64,000 nt of DNA, from contig CM060307.1 in the NCBI GenBank assembly GCA_030674185.1, positions 50,644,883 through 50,708,882 on the forward strand, written 5' to 3'. The position numbers and the translations under genes are program-made. This stretch comes from Monoplex corrugatus (taxonomy: Eukaryota > Mollusca > Gastropoda > Littorinimorpha > Ranellidae). Positions 1-12,748 of this stretch are shown here, piece after piece (position 1 is the stretch's first letter; every line of letters begins with the position of its first letter). The notes beneath the pieces are model-generated. The model was not told where the DNA came from. It was given only the letters and a program-made list of their open reading frames with translations, and made no database searches.

Positions 1-966
1 TTCCCATGTGTGCGGAGTGGATTTACTACTCTCAACACAGTTACTCGAGAGGAGAACAAATTAAATTACGGGTTACATAACGTAACAGTTGTCAATGCAA
101 AATCTCTGCCTGCTGGTAGATAATACAAACACCAATTTTCTCTGCTACTATTTGCACTGAAGCACAGGTTATACACACACCAGTTTTCTCTCCTACTCTT
201 TGCACCAACGCATGGTCAATCCAATATACAGCTTGATTTTATCAAAGAGAAACAATTTCCACATGCAATAATGGAATGGTCAGATAACAGCTGTTAACAG
301 GAAACACCCAAGGGTGTGGATGGGACCCAGAGCACCAATGCCTCGCCACTCTCCGGACACTCACCTCCCAATGCCAATCGACAGTCATTTCTTCAAGCAA
401 AGGGGGAGCTGTCCATGCGTTGCATGACCCATTTGGACCTAGTCATCAGTTACCTTGTTTACAAACTGAATAGCAAGGTGGGGAGATGAAAAACCCCGGA
501 ACATAGCCACACAACAAGCTATTCACTGGTGTGCAAAATGGGCAACAAGTGACTGGCAAGTAAGGCCATGTTGTTCATGACTGACAAGAACTTGACATAA
601 GCATCATCACACACACGTTCAAACTTCCACTTCTACACAAACCAAACAACACAATTAAACAAGAATTGGGCCAAAAATTCATAACCGATTTGGCTACCTT
701 AACTTGGAAGCCAGAAAAAAAAAAGACACCCTCCAATTCTGTAAAAATTTCTTTAGCAGACTGCACTAAATATTTCAGACCCACAAAAGAAGTTATTCTT
801 CCCCTCCCTGCCCCTGCTCTTTGCTCGTGTCGATTGTATCCCCATCCATCACAAAACACCCCCACTTTGTGGAAAACCAGTGGTGGAGTAGCGACTGAGG
901 TTTGTTCTGGCCAAACAAGATTGGAAACAAGCAAACGTGCGTACACAGAGAGCTAGGACTAGAGCA
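1..966 (-). other. ABCF2 downstream / presumed 3' UTR
   Basis: No further coding exon is seen past the stop at 967. This stretch probably holds the 3' UTR. I found no clear AATAAA or ATTAAA on the minus strand, so the cleavage site is not placed. Confidence 0.4.
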
Positions 967-1092
967 TCACGGTGCTATAGACTTGGCACGCTCCTTGTGG
1001 GACTGTTTGGTCAGCTTCTCCTTGTAGTCAAAGATGGTTCCATCCCACTTGGAGATGGTCTGCTTCTCACACACCCAGATCTCCTCCGTCAC
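967..1092 (-). CDS. ABCF2: ABCF2 coding exon 14, C-terminus and stop
   Basis: It encodes [20 protein letters not shown], then [19 protein letters not shown] and TGA (969-967). The acceptor is TTGCTTTTAG|GTG. The tail differs in detail from vertebrates but keeps the IWVCEKQTI motif of the family. Confidence 0.93.
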   Translation of the reverse strand: MTEEIWVCEKQTISKWDGTIFDYKEKLTKQSHKERAKSIAP

Positions 1093-4000
1093 CTAAAAGC
1101 AACAAGTAGTGTCGTGTTAGTAAAGAAGGCACAGTGCCTGTATCTAACTCTGTGTGAGTCAGAAAGAGAGAGAAAGAGACGGAGAAAGACAGACAGAAAG
1201 AGAGAGACAGAAAGACAAATAAAGAGAGAGAGATATGCGGTCTGTAAGGAAAGAGTGTGTGTGCTGTGTAATTATGATGCACAAATTTTGCAACATGACC
1301 TGCAAAACATAATCAACCAACCTGAAAATATTTTCAATCAATGGTTAATAATGGTACATACAAAGATTTAAATGTTGTCTTCCCATCCCCTCACACAAAC
1401 TAATGCACACATACACGCATGCACACACGCACGCACCCACACACACACACAACAGGGGAAATTCAGTTCCAGTTTCACTCACTTGGAGATGAGCCTAAAG
1501 TCGTGAGACACAAGGATCATGCCACCTTCAAAACTCACTGATGGCCTCAGCCAGAGCATCAATGGTCTCGATGTCCAAGTGATTGGTAGGTTCATCTAGA
1601 AGCAGCAGGTGTGGACACTGCCAGGCCAGCCAAGCGAACGTCACGCGGCAACGCTGACCATCTGACAAGTTGCGTATAGGACACACCTGGAGAGGAGGAT
1701 AAGAAATTCTTCAAGTGTCAGCTGCAACTTTCTTGAAATGACATCGTCATGTTCACAAAATTCCTTGTGCACTAACATCACAGAGGTCATGTGATGGAAA
1801 TGGTCCGAAATAATCATGGCATATGATAGAAATGATCTGAAATAATCATGGCATGAGATGGAAATGATCTGAAATAATCATGGCATGTGATGGAAATGAT
1901 CTGAAATAATCATGGCATGTGATGGAAATGATCGAAATACATGGCATTTGATGGAAATGATCTGAAATAATCATGGCATGTGATGGAAATGATCTGAAAT
2001 AATCATGGCATGTGATGGAAATGATCTGAAATAATAGGCATGAGAGAATGATCTGAATAATGGCATGAGATGGAAATGATCTGAAATAATCATGGCATGA
2101 GATGGAAATGATCTGAAATAATCATGGCATGGATGGAAATGGTCTGAAATAATCACGGCATGAGATGGAAATGATCTGAAATAATGGCATGAGATGGAAA
2201 TGATCTGAAATAATCATGGCATGAGATGGAAATGATCTGAAATAATCATGGCATGAGATGGAAATGGTCTGAAATAATCACGGCATGAGATGGAAATGAT
2301 CTGAAATAATCATGGCATGTGATGGAAGTAATCTGAAATAATCATGGCATGTGATGGAAATGATCCAAAATAATCATGGCAAAGGCTGTAAGTCTGTAAA
2401 TAAACTAAAGTTCAAGTAAGTTCATATTGCTCATAGCCCAGCCAACAACTAGAGCCATATCAGGGCTAACACTATGTCAAAAACAATCACCCAGTTAAAA
2501 TTAAAAGACAATAGTTAATGCTCACCATTAACCTTGCAAGTCTAAAATGCAATGAAAGAAAAACAGCTGTAAAATCATATTAGGTGAAATCTATTAATCT
2601 CTTGTAAAAACTGGAAAATTGCATCAGGAGGCTTGTCTCGGAAGAGGTTCTTTTAGGAGTCTGCCATGTAGTGCTTTTGTCTCCCATCGTACAAGTCTCC
2701 CATCGTACAAGTCCCAGCAATCAAGGATGAGGTGTCTGATACTCAACGGCTCATCACATGGTATACACCACGGTGCTTCTTCATTTTTTAAAAGGTAAAC
2801 TGTTCCTGGGAAAAGTCTTGGAATCTATTTAAAGTGGGTCTTATCAAAGAATGAGTGAATACCTTATTCTTATTGTAAACACTGACCATTCAACAGGATG
2901 CGAATAAGGAGTCTCTCCAGGACAGATGTGAAGGTTGTTTCTAAATTACAGTTGATACATTTCATATACAAATCAAAGTAACTGCCAGACAGTACTGTTT
3001 GGGTACTGTTTGGCAGGTAGAGGGTGGAGGTTTTTCCTTCTCCCAAGTCGACACAAGTGCAGACCTGCTGCTGCCTGACTTCCCTTCATGTGTACACGTA
3101 TGCAGAACATCACAGATACACGTTAACGACCTGTAAGCTATGTTAATGTTCAACAGCTTAACTCTTTTCTGTTATGAGATTTGTTATGATTTTTCACGAA
3201 ACTGACTGTATATTTACCAGAAAGCACGCCATTTTGTCAAATATTAACTTATTTTATCAAACTAAACACCATAACACTCAGAAATGTTTGCAGTTTCAAC
3301 TGATGTATAACATATACCCTTTTTATCGATAGATTTTACAGATCCAAATGGAAAGATGTCACTATGGGAGAATGTAGGGGAGTTAAAAGGAAACATGAAA
3401 ACACTCAACATGCACTTCTGAAAACATATTACAATTGTCCTAACTTCTGGTAGCCAAACATTTTTATGTGCAAGTCAAAACATATTAGCCCATACAATTT
3501 TGCATAAAAGCCCACTCAAACATTTTGGTGCATGTTAAGAGTTGCATCCCATGAAAAGAAAAACAAACCCAATCAGATCCCACTGGCACACATCTGAGGC
3601 AAAACAGACTTTTTACAGGAAAACCAAACAAATAAAAAATCTACCTGCATACATCTGCTCCAATGATTTCAAAATTTCTTTTATTTCGGTAAGTTTTCAA
3701 ATTTCAGAGACACCAATGAAGCAACTGTATTCTTTGAGTTTTCATTCCTGAAGGAAAAAAAAAAAAAAAAAAAAAAAAAAAGAAACAAAAAAGAAACGAC
3801 TCATTCCTCTTCCTCATCTGGGGACCTCTCTTTTTATGAGAAAACACTGAAATAAAAATTAGTCCTGACTGCTGGCTCTGTTAAAAGAAAAAATATTCTA
3901 TGACATACAGAAAACAGGTAATTCCAAACAGTTGTACAAAATGGGAACTTTTGAAAAATAAACTGGTCTCAGTGTCTATGACATGTATTGATGCTAAATG

Positions 4001-7000
4001 TATATATTAACTGCACTATTCAATTAATTGTATTCAAACTTTTTTTTTCATTTCTTAAAAAGCTAATACAACAACAAAAAAACAATAGTCTGAATCACAC
4101 TGATGATTTTAAAAATGTTCTCATGATATCTTTTTTAAGTACTCCATTCAACACTATCCTAAATATTTTCTCCATGACTAATTACAGCTCTGACTATTTT
4201 GCCAATTTTTTAATGAAAAAACAAAACAAAAGTCCCTATTAGCTCTGATAATGCAGGGGTTGTGCATATGATCTTCATATGGGCTACAGTTTTTGGTTCA
4301 GGCCAGTAGGTTCTTTTGAAAGAGCCATGGGTTCGAGATCTGATATCTCAAGTTCAATCCCAGCGTGCAACATTAAATACTGGCCTGTTCACTGCCATCT
4401 CAACATTTCCAACACTCTTGTGGTGTCAGCTTAATATTTCATAGATCTCTCTCACCTCCTCCCATTTCAAGACCTTCACAACACATAGGGTTTTGCACAG
4501 GCCCATGGAGTCAGCCAGATAACAGCTGGCAGATTTGGGTGGAGTGCATATGGAATTGTCTCTGACTGCGACGAATCCCACTTGAACAAACTCCAACCTC
4601 TATTTGAAAAAAAAAAAATCTAGAAAATATTCTGATCAGATCCAGAGGAGTTCTGCAATACGCTTTCTGTCATCATGTTTAAGTGCTCATTTCTTTCTCA
4701 TCCTTAACCCATCCACAAGTTCTCTACAGGAAGCTGACGGACATGGTGAGGGACTGTTCATACTGCTTATAGCCCAGTCGACTACTAGAGCCATATCAGG
4801 GCTAACACCACGTCAAAAATGACAACCGGTTAAGATAAAAGACAACAGTTAAAAACCATGCTCACCATTAACTTTGCAAGTCTAAAATGCAATTAAAGGA
4901 CTGAAAGGGTTCTGCGATAGACAAGCTGTTCGGTATGGCCTACCTGTTGCTGTCCTGTCAGGCCATAGCGCCCCACAATTTTGCGCATTTCCTCTTTCTC
5001 CTTGATATCAGGGTAACACTTCATCATGTACTCCAGTGCGGACAAGTCCAGTTCCAGTTGTTCAGCCAGATGCTGGTGAACACAGGCAACATACGTTGGT
5101 TGATTGTAATTTCTTATGGCATGAGGATTACACAAAAATAGTTATATATTTACACATCAAGGTTATATACATATTCATGTCCTCTTCATCAGCCATACTG
5201 AATGAGTTACATGCACACATAATCACAATATAGACACATACAGATACGCACACACACACACTTACATACACTTTTCGCAATGCAGTACACACCCATTCCA
5301 CTCATGTTGGTTAAAACCCTTTCCCATCCTTAACTGCTAATTGGTGACTTTTTAGCAGAGAAGCCACCTATTGGTGATTTGTAAGCAGAATAAAGTAACC
5401 ACTAGTAACTGACAGTGATCTGCATGGGGTGCACATGCACACACACATGCACAAACATACTCACATAATTATGTACACACACGCATGCATGTACCAGATC
5501 ATTTTGTAATCTGTCACCCTTTTTTGTCTTTTTTGTCAGCTGTTTGGATGGCTGTATAAGGTCAGTTCTGTGAGCAGCGCAGTGTTTGCTTAAGTGCAAG
5601 TGAAAAGGTTGTTTGTCTTTTTACCTTAACAGAAAAGTGACATAAAATAAGAGATAAATTGATATAACATTGAAAAAAATCTGAAGTTTTGGAAATCATA
5701 CCAAATCATTAAAAGAAGGGGTGACAACATGTATGACTAACACAAAAAGCAGAACTGTTCATCTCAATACATGTTTGGCTGTGTACTTACAATGTCAATT
5801 AGCATTATGGCACATGTAGGTCACTCTGTCTCAGCCCGTTTTTAGTGGCTAATGCCTGGTTTTAATGGCTAATACTATTCTCAGTAAAATGAACTGAAAG
5901 TAACCACACAAGGCCTAATGGTCCAGCTCACAGTGCCCGCTGTGTGCATGCCAGAGCTGGTGGAAGTCCTGTTCCAAAGGCCAAACTAAAATTTACTCCC
6001 ACCGAGAACACCATGACAACTTTAAGTGGAGATGGACATTCAAGAGTTTGAGTTTGACATGGTTAAGTAGGCAGTCAAATATGTATTTAGATAAAAAAAA
6101 AAAACACTACTTTTTATTTCATGTGCTTTTTCATCCTCCTTTGGCATATCTATTTGTCTATCTGTCTGTCCGTCTATCTATCTATCTGTTTGTCTATCTA
6201 TCTGTCTATCTACATTGCATATAGAGTTGTATCTGGGGATATTCTAAGTTTCAATTTATCTGAGTTCAACACATACCTGGTGGTATCTCCCAATTTTAAG
6301 ATGAGAATGCCGACGTATCAATCCATCTGTTGGAATCAGCTGAAATAAGCACAGGCATATCAATTCTTTCAAAAGCCAACAACACTTCTTTTCATGAAAA
6401 AACAGCAATACATAATAAGTAAATGAAAACAAAGAAAAAACAACAACTGTATTCTTGTTTGAATGTGAATGATCTTTGGCCAAGCATGAGACTGGTTCCA
6501 TAATTTACAGTAAGATGAAAACGAATAAACCACAGCTATAAGAACAGCCATTCTCAACTTTAAAACAGTATCTGTCCTCTGGAGAAAACTGCCAAAAGTC
6601 GGACAATTCCCACCATACTTGTACCATAAAACATCAAAGAATATTTTTACAACAGAATACACACAGGATGTTTTTACTACAGAATAAAGATAAAATGTTT
6701 TTACTGTTAATACACATAGAATGTTTTTAATACAGAATACAAACAGGACTTTTTTCAAATGTTTAATTAATACAGGGGAAAAAAGTATAGGAGAGAGACA
6801 CAACAGAGAGAAGAGGGAAATGTGGATTTATGAAAAGATAAAGGGATATTTGGAAAGAAATAGATTGACAGAAAGAGAACAAAAGAGAGCAGGTTTATAG
6901 GGATATGAGAGAGCGAGACAGTGAGGAAGATACCAGTGTTTGGGGGGAGGGGAGAGAGCGAGACAGAGAAGAGAGAGAACAAAAGAGAGGAGGTTTAAAG

Positions 7001-7104
7001 GATAATCAGAAAGCAAGAGTTAGAGAGGAACCACAGCAAGAAAAATGAGGATGGAGGGGGAGGGGGAGGGGAGGGAGGAGGAGGAGAGGAGAGAGAGGAG
7101 AGAG

Positions 7105-7151
<47 letters not shown>

Positions 7152-10100
7152 TGAGGATGATAGGTTTACTTTATACATGAATACTCACAGTACAATAACT
7201 ATTATGCAACTTATACACTGGTCAAGGCTCACCTCTCCACTGATGAGTTTCAGCAATGTGGATTTGCCAGCACCATTGGGTCCAACGAGAGCCACGCGTG
7301 TGTCCAGATCAATGCCAAAGTCCAGGTCCTTGTAGATGTAAGGCTGCAAACAAAGCACACCAAACATTTCAACATTAACACTGACACTTCTAAAACTGCC
7401 TCACTAAAGTCCAATAATAAACACATTTGTTTTATCATGTTAACATCTGGCTAATTCATACAATTTTGTCTTCTCACATGCTTGGAGCTACACTATTCAC
7501 GGCAGTGGGAAAGCATCAGACAATTTGGTCCAAGGTCTTGTGAGGTGGCTGTAAATTCATCAGAGAACTAGGAGATTCTGAAAGTACTTTTTGCTTTATC
7601 TGCATGACCAAGTCAGTCACTATTCAGCATTCTCAAATCTGTCACTTTTTTTACATTTCTCTCGAATGTCTCCCTCTAGAAAGCACTTACTGTCAGTTTC
7701 TTTTTTTCAAAGGGGGCCTGGTGGGAGGGAATGTAGAGAGGTGAACTTAATCTAGGAGATATTCTCCTAGCATGTATGTGTATGTGCGTGTATAGGTGGA
7801 GGGTTGTTTTTTGAAATATTCAGACATTCCTTGAAAAATACTTCTGTCTTCTAAGAGTGTTACAGATTGGAATACCTTTGTTTCATTGTAGCGGAAGCTG
7901 ACTTGCTGCACCATGATGACTGGGGGAGGGATTGTGCCGCAACTTGGGAAGTAAAATGACAAAGTCTGCAACACAAACATTGAGATAAGACATACTGGTC
8001 ACACATGAAACACTGAGAAAGACAAAATAGTCACAAAATGAAAAAAAGAGATAAGACATATTGGTCACACAGAGAAAGACACAATGGTCACACAGAGAAA
8101 CATAATGGTCACACAGAAAAAGACACAATGGTCACACAGAGAAACACAATGGTCACATAGAAAAAGACACAATGATCACATAGAGAAAGACACAAAGGTC
8201 ACACAGAGAAAAACACATCACACATGAAACAGAGAAAAACACAATGGTGACACAAAAAAGACACAATGGTCAGAGAAAGACACAATGGTCAGAGAAAGAG
8301 AAAAAAACAATGGTCACAGAAAGACACAATGGTCATAGAAAGACACAATGGTCACACAAAGACAGAGAAAAAAAACATGGTCAGAGAAAGACACAATGGT
8401 CAGAGAAAGACACAATGGTCAGAGAAAGACACAATTGTCAGACATAATGGTCACACAATGAAAGACACAATGGTCAGACAGACACAACAGTCACACAAAG
8501 AAACAATGGTCACACAAAGAAAGACAATGGTCAGAGAAAGACAATGGTTACAGAGAAAGCCACAATGGTCACAGAAACACACAATGGTCAGACAGAAAAA
8601 GACACAATGATCACACAGAGAGACACAATGGTCACACAAAGATACAATGGTCACACAGAGAAAGATACAATGGTCACACAGAGAGAAACACACGATGGTC
8701 AGACAGAAAGACACAATTATCACACAGAGAGATACAATGGTCATACAGAGAAAGATACAATGGTCACACAGAAAGATACAATGGTCACACAGAGAAAGAT
8801 ACAATGGTCATACAGAGAAAGATACAATGGTCACACACAGAAAGATACAATGGTCACACAGAGAAAGATACAATGGTCATACAGAGAAAGATACAATGGT
8901 CACACAGAGAAATATAGAATGGTCACACAGAAAGACACATGGTCACACAGAGAAAGATAGAATGGTCACACAGAAAAAGACTCAATGGTCACACAGAGAA
9001 AGATACAATGGTCACACAAAGAAAGATACACTGGTCACACAGAGAAAGATACAATGGTCACACACAGAGAAACACACGATGGTCAGATAGAAAAAGACAC
9101 AATGGTCAGATAGAGAAAGACACAATGGTCACACACAGAGAAACACACGATGGTCAGACAGAAAAAGACACAATGGTCAGACAGAAAAGACACAGACACA
9201 GAAACACATGGTCAGACAGAAAGACACAATGGTCAGACAGAAAAAGACACAATGGTCACACAGAGAAAGACAACGGTCACACAAAGAAAGGCACAATGGT
9301 TACACAGAAAAAGATACAATGGTCACACAGAGAAAGACACAATGGTCACACTGAGAAAGACACAATGATCACACAGAGAAACACCCAATGGTCAGACAAA
9401 GACAACGGTCACACAGAGAAAGACACAATGGTCACACAAAGACACAATGGTCATACACAGAAAGACACAATGGTTACACACAGAAAGACACAATGGTCAC
9501 ACAGAGAAAGACACAATGGTCACACAGAGAAAGACACAATGGTCACACAGAGAAAGACACAATGGTCAACAGAGAAAGACACAATGGTCACACAAAGACA
9601 CGATAGTCAGACAGAAAAAGACACAATGGTCAGACAGAAAAAGACACAATGGTCAGACAGAAAAAGACACAATGGTCAGACAGAGAAAGACACAATGGTC
9701 ACACACAGAGAAAGACACAAAGGTCACACAGAGAAAGACACAATACATGGTCACACACAGAGAGACAAAATGGTCAGACAGAGAAAGACACAATGGTCAC
9801 ACACAGAGAAAGACACAAAGGTCACACAGAGAAAGACACAATGGTCACACAGAGAAAGACAACGGTCACACAAAGACACAACAGTCACAAGAGAAAGAAC
9901 CAACGGTCACACAGAGAAAGACACAATGGTCACACACAGAGAGACAAAATGGTCACACACAGAAAGACACAATGGTCACACAAAGACACGATGGTCAGAC
10001 AGAAAAAGACACAATGGTCAGACAGAAAAAGAACAATGGTCAGACAGAAAAAGACACAATGGTCAGACAGAGAAAGACACAATGGTCACACACAGAGAAA

Positions 10101-12700
10101 GACACAAAGGTCACACACAGAAAGACACAATGGTCACACAGAGAAAGACAACGGTCACACAAAGACACAATGGTCAGATAGAGAAAGACACAATGGTCAC
10201 ACAGAGAAAGACACAATGGTCACACACAGAGAAAGACACAATGGTCACACACAGAGAAAGACACAAAGGTCACACACAGAAAGACAATGGTCACACACAG
10301 AAAGACACAATGGTCAACAGAGAAAGACAATGGTCACACAGAGAAAGATACAATGGTCACATACAGAAAGACACAATGGTCACACAGAGAAAGACACAAT
10401 GATCACACAGAGAAAGACACAATGGTCACACAGAGAAAGACAACGGTCACACAGAGAAAGATGCAATGGTCACACAAAGAACACAAGCAGAAAGATACAA
10501 CGGTCACACAGAGAAAGATACAATGGTCACTTAATGGTCACACAATATGCATGTTTATTAAGATCCTGGTTGTCCTACCAGTATTGGCTTATGGAAGCAT
10601 GAAAACGCTGAGCATGCAAGCCCATCAAAGATGGAACATGCAGACTGTGCAGCAACATACCACCTGCACATTCAACATGCATGTGAGAAAAATCATAATG
10701 ATTTAGAAAAAGATAAATATAAAAATAAATATTCCACTTCACTGTGCACTTGATGTGTTCCAACAAGATAAAAGTTGCAATATGTTTACAATATTACATA
10801 AAATAATGCTTTATTACACTCACCTTATCACTTGTGACTTTTTCAGTCAGTCCTCCATCCACCATCTTTTTCAGGGTCTTCTCCTTGCTCTGAGCCTGAC
10901 GGGCCAACTTAGCACTGCCGTGACCAAACCGCGCAATGTAGTTCTGTGTGCATTGTCAAGAAGACACAAAAAGAATGAAATGGCTGTTAATACATCTCCC
11001 AAACTCCTTCATAAAGAAAGAAACATAACAAGAAATAAAGGAAGCATAACAAGAAATAAAAGACACTTAACACACCTTCCAATTCTTGAACTAGGGAAAC
11101 ACAAAAACAGAAAACCTACAATTACTTAGTACACTCAGATAACACCATCCGGACTGCCTTCACTGAGACACCAGAATGAAGATGCAAAGAAGAACAACGC
11201 CCAGCAATGAACAACAGAGAGAAAGAGAACTGAAGGCCCTAAAACACACCTGGATACCATGCAGAAGCAGGTCCACCAAGACTGGAGTAATAGACCATTG
11301 CTGTTCTGCATGCCAATGGTACAATGGGCAATATTCAGCAAAATTAACTTTCATTAATTGCAAACTTGTACAATACGAATTATGCCTCATACTGTAACCT
11401 ACTCCACATCTTAAAAAACGTATCACATGATCTAATGTAACTTAAATAAATCTGAATTTGGATACACAACGTTCATTATAATAACAAAAGCATAAACTTC
11501 AGCATAAATATGAGGACTGACCCGTGAAATAAATGTAACATACAGTGTTCCGTATAGTCGATCCTGTCGTAAGACTTCAAATGAGGAAAGTGGCTGCCTA
11601 ATGGATACCTTATGGGTTTTTCTTTTTGCCAAGGAAGTGACATAACTTTTGGATCAGCCCTCATTATGACAACTGGGACTTTCCTTTTCAAATCAGGAGT
11701 CAGTGTGTGAATATTTTCGCTTCAAGGAGTGTGAACATCATGTCAGACTACAACCACACAGCAGTGCAGGAGTCATGACATTAAAACTCGGCCTTTTTTG
11801 TCATCATTCTCCTGAGTCCAGTCATTTCTCTACGCAAACCAGCACTAACAGCAGCAACTATTTACGTACAAGCTTCAAGCGTCAACAGTTATTGTGTTGT
11901 TCAAAGCCCAGCTGACTGCGCAGAACCATATCAGGGTTATAACCATTTTAAAACGTACACAAGGCATTGAAAACAACGAAAATTATGTATACATATCAAT
12001 GCATTTGCATACATAATCAAAGGATATGCCGCTGGCACTGATCGTTCTGTCCAATTTATCACCTAGGGTTTTAGAAACATTTGAATACAAATGTAAACAT
12101 AAGAAGAACACTAAAACATACACAAAAACTGGCCTAAATTATCTAAAAATGCTTCTGTGCATCACATTACCTTACAACAAAAAAGCACTTAATACATGCA
12201 CCTAGTTTTCAGTCCGAAGAGAAAGCATGTAAGGATTTACAGAACACATACAGATTAATGGACCAGCATGGCAGAAAACAATAAACAGATGACAGAAAGC
12301 AAAGGAGCAAGACAGAAACAAAGAGAATGTCAGAAAAGAGGACATTTCTAGTACAGAATTTCCTGAAGACAGGAATACTATTTATACTGAAAGAGCCCCT
12401 AAAATCCCCACAGGGTGAATATATTCAAGTCTGAATCAACAAGTAAGTACCTATTCACTGTAGCAATTAGTATCAAATAAGTAAGTAGAGTATTCATTAT
12501 ACCAATCAGCATCAAAAATACATGGGTGAAACCTGTCAAAATTAAAAAAACTGAAAGGCCGGGGTCTAGGGGCCGCCAAGGCCCCGGCGGGGTCCAGGGG
12601 GGCGAAGCCCCCCGGCCGAAAACGATTTTTTTGTATTTAAAGACTAATTTTGTGGCCTCTCCTGAATGGAAATTTATAATTTTAATTGCTTTAAAATACA

Positions 12701-12748
<48 letters not shown>

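Noticed and set aside
1518..1540. A 13-bp intron (GTGAGT...AG) to repair the ABCF2 frame
   Set aside because: GTGAGT occurs in the coding sequence, but an intron of that length is not spliceable; a single-base run error is simpler.
1971..2156. Minus-strand frame with repeated HAMIISDHF peptide
   Set aside because: Translation of the 32-bp minisatellite.
8939..10402. Long 487-codon plus-strand frame
   Set aside because: Product of a stop-free ~23-bp minisatellite in an ABCF2 intron; all three frames are open and no splice, start context or domain supports it.
7981..10545. CRISPR-like or other prokaryotic repeat-spacer array
   Set aside because: The units are contiguous variants of one short sequence with no unique spacers, within an animal intron.
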